A stretch of 64,000 bases of DNA from Lophium mytilinum (taxonomy: Eukaryota > Ascomycota > Dothideomycetes > Mytilinidiales > Mytilinidiaceae), in assembly GCA_010093605.1 (NCBI GenBank), contig MU004188.1, forward strand, positions 2,128,983 through 2,192,982. Reading direction: 5' to 3'. Within the stretch, counting starts at the first letter, position 1; each line of letters begins with the position of its first letter. Below the pieces are notes generated by a model. The model made no database searches and was not told where the DNA came from. It was given only the letters and a program-made list of their open reading frames with translations. The translations under genes and the position numbers were made by a program. Shown here one piece after another: positions 10,197 to 19,832 of the stretch.

Positions 10197-10717
10197 GTAG
10201 CATCAAGGGCCTCGCGGAAGGCGCTTGCAGGATCCTTGGTTACTACTTGGAACGCTTCGGTGGGCTGACAAACGTCCTTAAGCTGAGTGAGGTTTAACGC
10301 AGCGGAATGTGAGAGTAAGCTTTTTTTAGTCTCTAGGGCGTGTCTATAGGGTGTCGTGGGATATGAATTCCAGGAAGAGAGAGTTGAGATGAAAGGCTGT
10401 GGTTGGTTTTCGACGCGTGACGTCATGAAATAAGCGAGACGCGCTAAGTCTCGCGGTCACCTGATCTACCAGGCGAAATCTGTAACACGAGAGCAAGAAC
10501 AGTGAATTGATTTTGTCCTAGATTGGTGGTATCGAATTCCCTTTCCTGACCGAAAGAACGCAATCCATCTGGCTTTGTATTGCAGACCCGCTTAAATTGC
10601 CCATAGCGATTATCCACATCACACCGTAATTTCTTCCCCGTCTTCTCTCCGCAAGACCTTCGTCAACAACACCCACCATCAACGCGCATCAACCTCCCTA
10701 CCCCACGCAGACCCTTC
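10197..10717. other. Divergent promoter region
   Basis: Lies between the minus-strand small gene and the plus-strand 2EXR-like gene. The 120 bp before 10718 is pyrimidine-rich and A-poor, as in many fungal 5' leaders. A minus-strand open stretch at 10426-10199 is recorded under the previous gene. Confidence 0.4.
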
Positions 10718-12106
10718 ATGCCTCTCCCGAAGTGGTCACAGTCACTGCGGAGTGATGACTCTCGCATCAGCTTCTTGGACTTAGCCCTCGAGCTTCGCGA
10801 GCAAATCTACGAAGCCATGCTCGTGGTACCTGTAATCTACCCACCAACGGATGAATACCCCTGGGCACCTAAGCCAAACCTCAACATCCTCGCAGTGTGC
10901 CGTCAGACGCGCGCTGAAGCCAGCAAGGTGTTTGCCACCCGCAACATCTTTACCACAGGCGGTAAGCTCATAGGCTGCGCTGGGAAAGATCGGTTCGAAG
11001 CCGTTGTTGAGAATCTGGGGTACATTTCCGAAACCGTTCAAGCGCGATGGGTAGAAAATGTCGCGTTTCTAAAGTTTGTTGTGGATTTCAGATGGGTGGC
11101 TCCGTCGGCGAAGCTGACTCGTCCGTGGATCGGAAAAACCGGCACTTTCATCCAGGAGACCTTCCCGGCAATTAAAAAGGTCACATTTATCTTGTACTGC
11201 CCTAACCAAGCTTGGTTTTACGCCCTTGCCCCGAAGAAAACCGGTGGAGATTTCTACGACGACCTCTCTTCGGATGACTACTCTGATCTCTCGAACGAAG
11301 ACCTAGTTGGCGACCCACACTGGCCCCAGTTCAGCTCCCAATACAACGGGTCCGAAAACTCTAGCTCAGACAATACAGAAGACCTGAACAGCTACATGGT
11401 TGGTATGGGTCGTCTTCTATTCGATGATGCGGAAGCGCCATGTGACCTTACGGACTCAGACAGCGAGGAGGACTCAGGCTCAGGCAGCGAGGAGGACTCA
11501 AGCTCAGCTAGTGAGGAGGACTCAAGTTCAGACAGCGAGGAGGGCTCAATCTCAGATCCAGAGGTTTCAAAGCCAGCTTCGAGCAGCGTGGAGGATACGA
11601 CACTCATCGGAAAGGAATGGGACAACTCGACGTCAGGCTTGGGCGAGAACGTATGGGAGTCAGATCGTTCCAGCTCTACTTCTAGCTCAAGTTCTAGCTC
11701 AGAATCATCATCAGAATCGGACTCCGACTCGGACGCAGCGGCAATCAACCTCCTAGCTTACCAAATGCTGACCAGTGGCCTCGGAACCGCTTTCAGCGAC
11801 CTGGACTCCGACTCGGACTCAGAGGAATTGGAAATGCCAGTCATATACGGAGACGATGATCTCGACTTTGCCGACATACCGGTACCCAAAGAGCTCGACG
11901 ACGATGCGAAGGCCGTCATTCACGAGGAGATTCTGAAACACTGGAAGACCGAGCTGGGTTTCGATATGGGTATCCCAACATGGGCAGAGTTTGAGTTTGT
12001 GCCCCGCTATATCAACGAAGGTCGGCACAGAGCACCCCGTATCGTGGTAGATATGGCGGAGATCTGGAAGGAGGTGAAGGCAGATCGAGATGCTGCCGGT
12101 AAGTAA
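10718..12106 (+). CDS. 2EXR/F-box-like protein with acidic Ser-rich insert
   Basis: Intronless frame of 462 residues. Residues ~18-75 have the fungal 2EXR/F-box-like pattern: FLDLALELREQIYEAML, then ILAVCRQTRAEASKVFA. Residues ~240-385 are dominated by Ser, Asp and Glu, with near-repeats of a 10-residue block (SEEDSSSxSE) between about 11460 and 11550 and a poly-Ser run near 11690. The C-terminal 80 residues are again ordered (HWKTELGFDMGIPTWAEFEF). This family is large in ascomycetes and mostly uncharacterised. F-box-like members may act as substrate adaptors, but that is unproven here. Confidence 0.8.
   Translation: MPLPKWSQSLRSDDSRISFLDLALELREQIYEAMLVVPVIYPPTDEYPWAPKPNLNILAVCRQTRAEASKVFATRNIFTTGGKLIGCAGKDRFEAVVENLGYISETVQARWVENVAFLKFVVDFRWVAPSAKLTRPWIGKTGTFIQETFPAIKKVTFILYCPNQAWFYALAPKKTGGDFYDDLSSDDYSDLSNEDLVGDPHWPQFSSQYNGSENSSSDNTEDLNSYMVGMGRLLFDDAEAPCDLTDSDSEEDSGSGSEEDSSSASEEDSSSDSEEGSISDPEVSKPASSSVEDTTLIGKEWDNSTSGLGENVWESDRSSSTSSSSSSSESSSESDSDSDAAAINLLAYQMLTSGLGTAFSDLDSDSDSEELEMPVIYGDDDLDFADIPVPKELDDDAKAVIHEEILKHWKTELGFDMGIPTWAEFEFVPRYINEGRHRAPRIVVDMAEIWKEVKADRDAAGK
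11458..11560 (+). repeat. Imperfect 30-bp coding repeat (Ser/Asp/Glu)
   Basis: Three to four copies of a unit close to CAGCGAGGAGGACTCAAGCT, about 30 bp apart, encode acidic serine blocks inside the 2EXR-like protein. Length variation by slippage is likely. Confidence 0.6.
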
Positions 12107-13551
12107 GTGATGCAGCGCTGCCTGAGGGTTTTGCAAAGATGCAGCTTTCTCTGGGCATTCTGCGGGGATAAAAGCTGCTGGAACCGCAGATAGGCTGAAG
12201 GGGCCAAGTTATTTCCGGTCTTAGATGTAAAATACCAACTCGAAGGTGTCTTCAATACCTGGTGAAAAAGTGGAGTGTATCTTTTTGCATCTCTTACTAC
12301 TCCCCTATCGTGTGCGAGGATATTAGACGCAACGCCTGCGATTCCACCCAAACCACTTGAAGGACTTGACCAAAAATAGATCGCTGAGGCTCAGGAAGGG
12401 TAGCCATTTCTAGGCTTTCGTCCAACAGCTATTAGTCGGAGCCTTGTTTTCTCTTATATCTACCTACCCCAATTTTTCGTCCCTGTATAATGTAAAATTC
12501 CACAGTCGCAATCACCGACTCCACGAATTACTCGCTGTGTTTTCATCGTTAAACCTCCCAAAAACGAGTATATATCAGGCACCTTCTTGGTATAATCTTT
12601 CCTGTAGTTGAAGACGCTGGATGATCTTTTTGTCAGATTGTCGATGCTTTCCTTTTCGCTCGCGAGTAATGGATTGCGGGATCCATGCGTAGGGATTGCA
12701 AATGCAGAGCAGATTTCATTGGAAGGCTGATTAGGCTATAATTGACGTCCTGAGTGCGGAGGATGGACAGGAGTTGGGCGGGATAGCAATTGTGCTACTC
12801 CTGTCTTCATGTATGAACTGTGAGCTTATAGCTCAAGTTTCGTTGTTACCTAGCCTTATAGTCTGATCTCCAGAAGCTAATGTGTTATCGATAGTGGGGC
12901 AATAGAGTGCTTTGTAGGGCGGCTCCCTGATCAAGAACCCGACCGAGACAGAATTCGGGTCGTGATAGGGCATTAGGCACCCGCATTGTGCATATCAATT
13001 GAAGGCGATGACCCGCCGAGGCTGTGTACATCATGCATGAGACTTTCTGCGTTGGCAAGGTGAGAGGAGATTTTCGGGTACGATGAGGTTCTAGCCCGCA
13101 ACAGTTCGCCCAATCAGGTTCAATCATTCTTCAGCCTTGCTGCAGCTACCTCGGATTGGACTTTTGCCTGACTTTTCAGGATATGGCAGAACCTCAGCCT
13201 GGTGACTTACCCCTCCTTCGGCGATCATTGCTCCGAAGTGGTGTTATCGTCGATTCTCTATTGGTCGCCCTTTTAATGCCACAATGGGCAGCAATGCACT
13301 GAATCCAGGCCATCCATGCATGATGGGAAAGAAAGCGAGTTTCGGCACCTGAGGCTGTGTTTCTCATGCCTAGTTTCGGTGTGCGTTTCTGTATTATGGG
13401 CTCCGCCAAAGGCTCGTTACAAAAGCGCTTCCGATGGGTTTTCGTGAGGCTGAACCACTAGAAATTCGTACCCAGGTGAGTCGTATATTTTCATTCGCGT
13501 GAAGATTTTACGGAGTTGATATTGGTTGCTACCCTCTACTTTTCGCCATCT
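12107..13551. other. Intergenic, 1.4 kb
   Basis: Convergent gap between the 2EXR-like gene and the coiled-coil gene. No frame here shows coding character on either strand, and I saw no repeat. It is AT-rich around 12440-12600. Confidence 0.5.
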
Positions 13552-15000
13552 CTATGACTCTGCGGGGAAAATTTCGCATGGCACGATACTGCGCTTCGAA
13601 GTCATGTCATGGCGGCCGTCCCCGATTCTCTGAAGTCCCGGAACGACTACGACATCAACCGTATAAACAGTCCCTTTGTTGTAATCGCCATCCTCGCAAT
13701 CGTGATAGCTCTCTCCAATTTCCACCTTTTCTCCGATCGCGGGGAGCAAAAGCTGCAATTGCGCAGTGTGCACCCCGAATTGTATGGCAATTTGACTAGT
13801 CACGTGGACCATTTCGTGAACTTGTTCTTCCACCTCTTTTCGCAGTCCATTACCGGATAACTTTGCTATTCCTAATAGAACGGCGTTTACGCGATCCGCA
13901 GCTATTTGGGTATTCTCGGCGCTGAATTGGGCGAGAAGGCTTTCTGAGTGCGAGAGGGTGCCATCAGCTGCCAGGGCCTCGTTGATAGTCTGAAAAGTCG
14001 CAGATCGCCAAGTGTTTGCAATCCTGTCGTTTCGAAGAAGTGCGAATATATCATCACTCGTAGCTATTTCAGTGTTAGGAAGTTGAGGTAATGAGGCAGG
14101 GGTTTCGGAAATGATCTTACCTTTTCGATTCTTCATGTCAAATAACTCTCGCCAGGTGAAGTACACCTTCATGAGCTCTCCGGGTACCTTCTCCGGGCCA
14201 AAGACACCAAAGCCAAACGGGATAGAAAAGAATTGCTCCTGTAATATCTTCCATATTGCGCTTTTTAGGAGATAATGACCTTTCCCACTCCCCACGCGCG
14301 CGATGAAGTTCGTCGGATCAAGCCGAGACCCAACTGCACGACTATCTGGTATTCGAAATTCCTTGTTCCGGGGGGATGTGGTCGAGTCAATCAACTGACG
14401 TAACTCACTGAACTTATACTTCAGTTTGTCATCTGGCCAGGCGCCGTTATCATTCTGGCTGGTTAGGAGCTGACCCACGAGCCTTCTTTCTTGGTCCTCG
14501 TGGTACATCTTCCTTTCTTTCTCCTTCTGCTCGCATTCTGATCTCAGTTGGGCCGCTTCTAGCTCGTGCTGGTCCTGTATACTCCTCACTGTTTGAATAT
14601 GCTCTATATTCGTCAGAGCAATCATGTCCTCATATCCAGCCTGCATTTTGCTACTCTCCAGACTCATCTGCTGAATGGTGGATTCCGCATGCTGCAGCTG
14701 CCCATCTCTTTCTTGGAGTTGAGCTTGCGTCTGTTGGAGTCTGTTTTTAAGCTCTTCAATCTGACTTAAGGAACTCCTGTATGCCCGCTCATAATCGTCT
14801 AGAGAATGCTCCACTACCCTTTTGTCGTTCAAGACCTTCCGTCCCCAGTTGAAAACGCCGTTAAGGGTTTTGTCTCGCTGACCCAAAATCCCAGTTGGCG
14901 CGTCGACCTCCCGGAGAAAACCTTCGATGCGAGTCTCAAAAGCCTTACGGACAGAAGACGCCGTTTCTTCGGGCTTCTGTAGCTTGGAGAATAACGTCAT
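13552..15000 (-). CDS. Coiled-coil protein paired with Hsp70-like gene
   Basis: A continuous 482-codon frame, but the segment 14120-14064 is a perfect 57-nt intron (GTAAGA...CTAAC...TAG, length divisible by three), so the spliced product is probably 463 residues. Residues ~78-180 form a long coiled coil rich in Gln and Glu. The region after it (SRLDPTNFIARVGSGKGHYL, FGFGVFGPEKVPGELMKVYF) looks globular and resembles no domain I can name. It is divergently transcribed from the Hsp70-like ATPase gene across 552 bp, an arrangement that allows shared control. A chaperone-partner role is only a suggestion from position. Confidence 0.75.
   Translation of the reverse strand: MTLFSKLQKPEETASSVRKAFETRIEGFLREVDAPTGILGQRDKTLNGVFNWGRKVLNDKRVVEHSLDDYERAYRSSLSQIEELKNRLQQTQAQLQERDGQLQHAESTIQQMSLESSKMQAGYEDMIALTNIEHIQTVRSIQDQHELEAAQLRSECEQKEKERKMYHEDQERRLVGQLLTSQNDNGAWPDDKLKYKFSELRQLIDSTTSPRNKEFRIPDSRAVGSRLDPTNFIARVGSGKGHYLLKSAIWKILQEQFFSIPFGFGVFGPEKVPGELMKVYFTWRELFDMKNRKGKIISETPASLPQLPNTEIATSDDIFALLRNDRIANTWRSATFQTINEALAADGTLSHSESLLAQFSAENTQIAADRVNAVLLGIAKLSGNGLRKEVEEQVHEMVHVTSQIAIQFGVHTAQLQLLLPAIGEKVEIGESYHDCEDGDYNKGTVYTVDVVVVPGLQRIGDGRHDMTSKRSIVPCEIFPAES
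14064..14120 (-). other. In-frame 57-nt intron
   Basis: Donor GTAAGA, branch CCTAACAC and acceptor TAG lie in order within an uninterrupted frame. Removal joins RK to ATSDD without a shift. Retention would add 19 residues, so both isoforms are translatable. Confidence 0.6.
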
Positions 15001-15468
15001 TTTCGTTAAGGCGTATGGCGTCGTGACCTGGGGACGAGATCGACCGAGACTGTTAGCCTAGCCGTAGCGAGACGCGTTCAAGAACATTTGAAGCGGTAAC
15101 AATCAGAATTGAGGTCGTTGAAAAGACGCGAAGTTTTGCTGGGCCCACAGCTCTCCTCTGCGTTACAACAGACGTTGCGTAGCTTGCAACACGGGCGGAG
15201 TTATGTACACGGAAAAGATGACGATGCCTGCTGTGAGAGCTTTCTGTTTTTGCAGGTCGAAGTGGGAACGAGCGGCATTGCATTAATTGAACTTAAGCTG
15301 TCTATTCCTGTCCATTGCCGGGGTTAGGCTCCAGACTGCGCCGCGTGGGATGCCCTGAGAGGCCGATGTCAGGCATCGATAAGCGCCAGCCAAAGCGGGG
15401 TCATTGCCTTCTTTCTCCCCTTTAGGCCGCACCGACAAGGCTGAGGCTCTTACGCAGGATAGCCATAC

Positions 15469-15478
15469 GTCACGTGAC
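15469..15478. promoter_or_regulatory. GTCACGTGAC palindrome in divergent promoter
   Basis: A perfect 10-bp palindrome containing the CACGTG E-box, 75 bp upstream of the Hsp70-like start and about 470 bp from the divergent coiled-coil gene. Typical of bHLH factor sites. Binding is inferred. Confidence 0.4.
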
Positions 15479-15552
15479 AGTCTACGGACCCCATGATGCC
15501 CCACGTTTTGTTAACATTGGGAATTTCAAAATCTCATGGGCAACTCTTGATC

Positions 15553-17856
15553 ATGGCAACAGAGAACCAGGGACCGCGCCTCATCATCGGGCTAGACTAC
15601 GGTACTACGTACACAGGTAAGGACTTCCTACTTCAAGTAACCGCCTTTTGTTGTATCTGATGTTGTTGCACCAGCACTGGCATATGTAAATACCAACGGA
15701 ATCACGCCATTCACCCCTCGCGACATAATCGTGTATACTAGCTGGCCGGGAGGAGAGGAAAGAAAGGTCCCGTCGACGATCTCATACTCGGAATGCTCCT
15801 GTGGCAACCGATGCAAACAGTGGGGACACAATATTGATGACGATTCTCTTCGTATGCAATGGACAAAGCTTGAGCTAGAGCCTCGATCAGTACAGAGCGA
15901 GCTCGAGGTCCTTCGCGACTTGACCAGGGGTCTTGATCTTCCTATGAGACTTCAGCAACACCAAAGTGTATCTGCTCCGCGGCATTTGGCAAAAGATGCA
16001 GAAGACGTAGTCAGGGACTATCTTTCCAAAATAGCAAGACTGTGGTATCAAGATATCAAAGCGACGAGTACATTTGCTTTGGACCGTATTCCGGTGGACA
16101 TGGTCGTTACGCATCCCGTTGTGAGCCCCCTATCATCAACAAAGGTGTGATCGTGGTCTTATAGAGTTGAGCAGGGCTGGTCCTACGAGGCTATGAATAG
16201 AACGTTTCGCGCCATTACTAGCGCCTTTCGAAAGGGTATGTATAAGACTCTACGGCACATCTATTTTTCGACGGAACCCGAAGCGTGTGCTCTTAACACA
16301 GTTCAAGAACTTTTGGCGGCAGATCCGCATTCTCTAGTCGAGGTAACGTGAGCTTTTCCGGATACTATAATCTAATAGTAACAAGATCTTCGGTAGGGTG
16401 ATTGTTTTGTGCTCTGTGATGCTGGCGGTGGGACTGTGGTAGGTCTCCTTGTACCATAGCCTTTTTCCACTTACTGACTGGTCTACGACTTGAAGGATCT
16501 AGCATCATACAAAATCGAACAGGTGAATCCGCTGAAACTTACGGCTTGCGGAGGAGTATCTGGTACTGTACACAGAGCCTTGAGTGTTCACCTTCTAAGG
16601 CGTTTCTAGGTATGAAGTGCGGTGCAACTCAAGTTGATCGAGCTTTCCTTCAGTGGGTGCAACAAAGGCTTCAAAACAGAATATCAGAAAGGGATGTGAC
16701 GTTACCGGGGCCGCTGGTTCTCAATCCATTGGGAATACTCCTCCTGCGCCGATTCGAAGCTATCAAACGTCAGTTTGATGGTAGGAAAACTACAGACATC
16801 AATCTCCCTAGGAACCTACCCGGAGGAGGTACAGTCAAGGTGATGGGCCAGGGGCAAACCGGAATTCAGGATGGTACGATTATGCTTACAGCGTAAGATT
16901 GCGTCATATTGACTCGTCTACTAAATCATTCTGACTTGATGCAGAGATGATCTCAAAGCTTTTTTCGAACCAAGCGTGGAAGGAACAGTCAAGCTAATCA
17001 AGCAACAGGTCATGAAGATACAGCACCCTGCGGGTGGACACGCCCCTGACCAGGTTACTGTAAGATCAGACCGCGAATTCCCTTCCGCCCGCACAGCCCC
17101 GCAAACTAATAATGCGCTACCAGAATATATTCCTCGCAGGCGGATTTGCAGAGAGCCCATACCTTTTTGACGAAGTCGAACGAAGATACGCTAGCAAAGT
17201 CGATATCAAGGTATTCAGGGCCGAAGATTGGTCTGTATCTAGTTCCCACAAGACTTTTACGCGACCTAATCAATGCGATAGCTGGAGTGGCGTAGTGAAA
17301 GGTGCTGTACTGCGTGCTGGTAATCTTGGCATGCGATTAAATGTCAAGGGCACGCAATGTCCTCGACACTACGGGATCTGCATATCGCGGAATCGAGACG
17401 ACAGTCTTGATCGCATAACTTGGCTCGTTCGTAAAGGTGACTTGATCATCTCGGATACCGGTATCAAGGCTACCCTGGTCGGCCAGTGTAGAATCTCGAG
17501 CCTCGATCTCTTTCATGCGAGGCTCGCCCGGGTGGTGTTCGTAGCTACAGACATGACGAATCCTCCAGCAACCCTATCCAAACTTGATCAAGGTATATTA
17601 CTTTCTCGGGTTACTCCACGAGCTTCTGACGGGTTCGGTGTGATCTTGCCGGACTATAGCGTCTAGGAGAAGCAAATGCTAATGTTTGAATGGTGAAACA
17701 GTAATCAACGAGGTTCACTATATGAACGTGGACGACATACCGCCAGTATCGCCTCAGCAACGCTCCTTAGACGTCGAGATCCGAGTACTGCAAGATGTCA
17801 AGGTGCGGGTAAAGTGTGATACCCACACTGTAGCATCCTGCAACACAACACTATGA
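15553..17856 (+). CDS. Hsp70-like ATPase (HSPA12-type actin-fold protein)
   Basis: Nine exons: 15553-15616, 15675-16120, 16175-16342, 16397-16438, 16496-16562, 16610-16892, 16945-17059, 17124-17592, 17702-17856. Every phase agrees and the product is 602 residues. Actin/Hsp70 ATPase motifs are all present: phosphate-1 LDYGTTYT near the N-terminus, THPV and WSYEAMN, phosphate-2 LCDAGGGTVDL, and the adenosine motif FLAGGFAESPYL. The family lacks the canonical Hsp70 C-terminal lid. These fungal Hsp70-like proteins are numerous and few have known substrates. The gene seems intact. The last exon, after an intron with a run-on frame, is the least certain part. Confidence 0.88.
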
Positions 17857-19142
17857 GCTTTTCTTGGCCATCCATGGAAGTATTCGAAGGGAATCTGGGT
17901 GACAAAAGTCGTTCGGCTTTGTTCTCGTCCTTGCTTGTGTACCAGAGGCGCGACGCTTTATCTTTGGCCAAGATTCGCTAGAATGAATCTAACACAGACA
18001 CAAAACAAGGAGATCTGGATTGGCGTTATTTAGACGCCAAAGTTGGAATTTTGTGAAGGGCTTGGGAGGGTTGTGCAATGGCTTGTCCGCACCTTTTCGC
18101 AAGGACGGATCAAGCGTCTGTCGATCAACAGCCATGGATGGAGGGAGTACGGTATTGGGCAGAGATTATCCTTTTTCGCCTCTCGTGTTCCCATCTGAAA
18201 ACCATAAGTTACAGGCTCATCAGATGAGAGAGGTGAAAGCGCGAACATAGCACCAAATCACGTGCTAGAACTAAACCCGTCCCACCTCGCTTCCGAGATC
18301 TCAATCACACGCGCAGGGCGATTCCGAGTGTTGCTATGTTCTCAAAATTTACTGGCAGTGAATACGGGCTCGTATCGGATCGTAGAGTTCGCAAATCAGG
18401 CGAACCGTTCGAGGTGCATTAGGGCCTCGAGAAGAGGCAACGTACCCCGCGCCAATTCGGGCCGCAAGCCACAGAAATGACAACACAGCCTTGCAGGAAG
18501 CATTTCCGGGTCCAATATAGATGTTTAGTATATTCATTTCGCCATTTCTATTTGGGTGGCTGCATCTCATCACGAAGCTTATGCATGAATCTCCGCCCAC
18601 GCTTTCATTGGCTGCTTTCCAATCGCCGCCGGGCAAATGTCTGCAGACTCTATATTTTCCAGCCATCCAACATGCCCACCTGCCGCTATGGAAGTCTGGA
18701 ATGTTTTCGACTGCTTTGACACTGCTCCTATTCTCCCGCTGTTCGTCACTACCAAGCGATGGGACTTGATCACTTTCCTGGCAATCTAGTCGTTATCCCA
18801 AGCTTCTAGCACGACTTACGCAGCTCTAATGAGATTGGAGAGCGTACACCAACTCTACCATACACTTATATACTTGTTCAGACATCCTTCGTCGTATCTC
18901 GACTCCTACGTTCATGACTACTCCCCAATCAATCACTACTAGTCCAGAACAGCTATAAAAGTATAGTCAGCAACTCCAACATCTATAATAAAGTCTCCCA
19001 CGCTGAGCCTTGCAACTCTTGCTACCTTGTCCTCATTCGGGGCGTTGGTAGCAATACGACGAGTCTCGCCCACTCTGACATCGCCGGCCTCACCCACAGC
19101 CTATCCTTCCTAACCTCCTTCTTCGATACCGCTTTGGTCGTC
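17857..19142. other. Intergenic, 1.3 kb
   Basis: No coding signal that I trust. It contains CACGTG at 18259. The 5' leader of the next gene is pyrimidine-rich. Confidence 0.5.
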
Positions 19143-19832
19143 ATGGGTTTCCTTGAAGGGCTTATCAAGCGACCGAAGACCTCTAAACTCACCCCCGTCA
19201 TCCAAAGGACCTATAACGAGCCCCAGAAACCGCTCGCCAACCAGCCCGAGAAGCCGCCTCCGAACCCGTATTTACTAGAGCAGTACAGTACGTCGAGAGA
19301 CGTCATTTACTGCGCGCAACTGATGCGGCGAATGTACTCTCTAGATCTTTCGATTTGGGCCATGGAGGACTCTGCGCCAGAAGATATTCCGAGTCGCGAG
19401 GCGATGAAAACTTCAGCGAACGCGCTTTTGGGGGAGATACGAGACGTCGTGGAAGCGTGGCAGAGAGACATACAAGGGGGATATGGGGGAGCATGGAAGC
19501 CAGAGGAGAGAAATCTCATCGATGAGATTTCGAGGGCTGTGTTGGAGTGTCCGGCGGAGAGATATTTCGTTCCCACAGATGCGCGACCTGCGGGGACGCG
19601 GAAGTTGGGAAAGCAGAGAGGCCCCAGTGCCATGGGAAATTCTACCAATACAGGCGGAGGGAATGGGCATGCCCGTGCATCGATAGCCCTGCCTGAGCTG
19701 CATGGAGATACCCGACCGGTAGTGGAACTGGAGGCTCAGTCATTGCGGTCGTCTAGGCGAGCTCAGATCTTCCGTTCTCTTCGCAACCCCTTGGAAAATC
19801 CATCCACTTTGCGCACGACTCAGGCTACCTAG
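19143..19832 (+). CDS. Hypothetical protein, 229 residues
   Basis: Start chosen at the ATG at 19143 (MGFLEGLIKRPKTSK); there is no earlier ATG in frame nearby. The first 50 residues are Pro/Lys-rich. Residues ~50-145 are helical with conserved-looking Trp and Tyr positions (YCAQLMRRMYSLDLSIWAME, then LLGEIRDVVEAWQRDI). The tail is low-complexity with Gly/Asn and Arg-Ser. No domain recognised. Single exon, no close paralogue in the window. Confidence 0.6.
   Translation: MGFLEGLIKRPKTSKLTPVIQRTYNEPQKPLANQPEKPPPNPYLLEQYSTSRDVIYCAQLMRRMYSLDLSIWAMEDSAPEDIPSREAMKTSANALLGEIRDVVEAWQRDIQGGYGGAWKPEERNLIDEISRAVLECPAERYFVPTDARPAGTRKLGKQRGPSAMGNSTNTGGGNGHARASIALPELHGDTRPVVELEAQSLRSSRRAQIFRSLRNPLENPSTLRTTQAT

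Noticed and set aside
10199-10426. Minus-strand 77-residue frame as first exon of the small three-exon gene
   Set aside because: No donor/acceptor pair joins it in phase to the frame starting at 10196; left as unassigned.
12885-13409. Two minus-strand frames in the 12.9-13.4 kb gap
   Set aside because: Composition unlike coding sequence, no splice partners and no recognisable motif.
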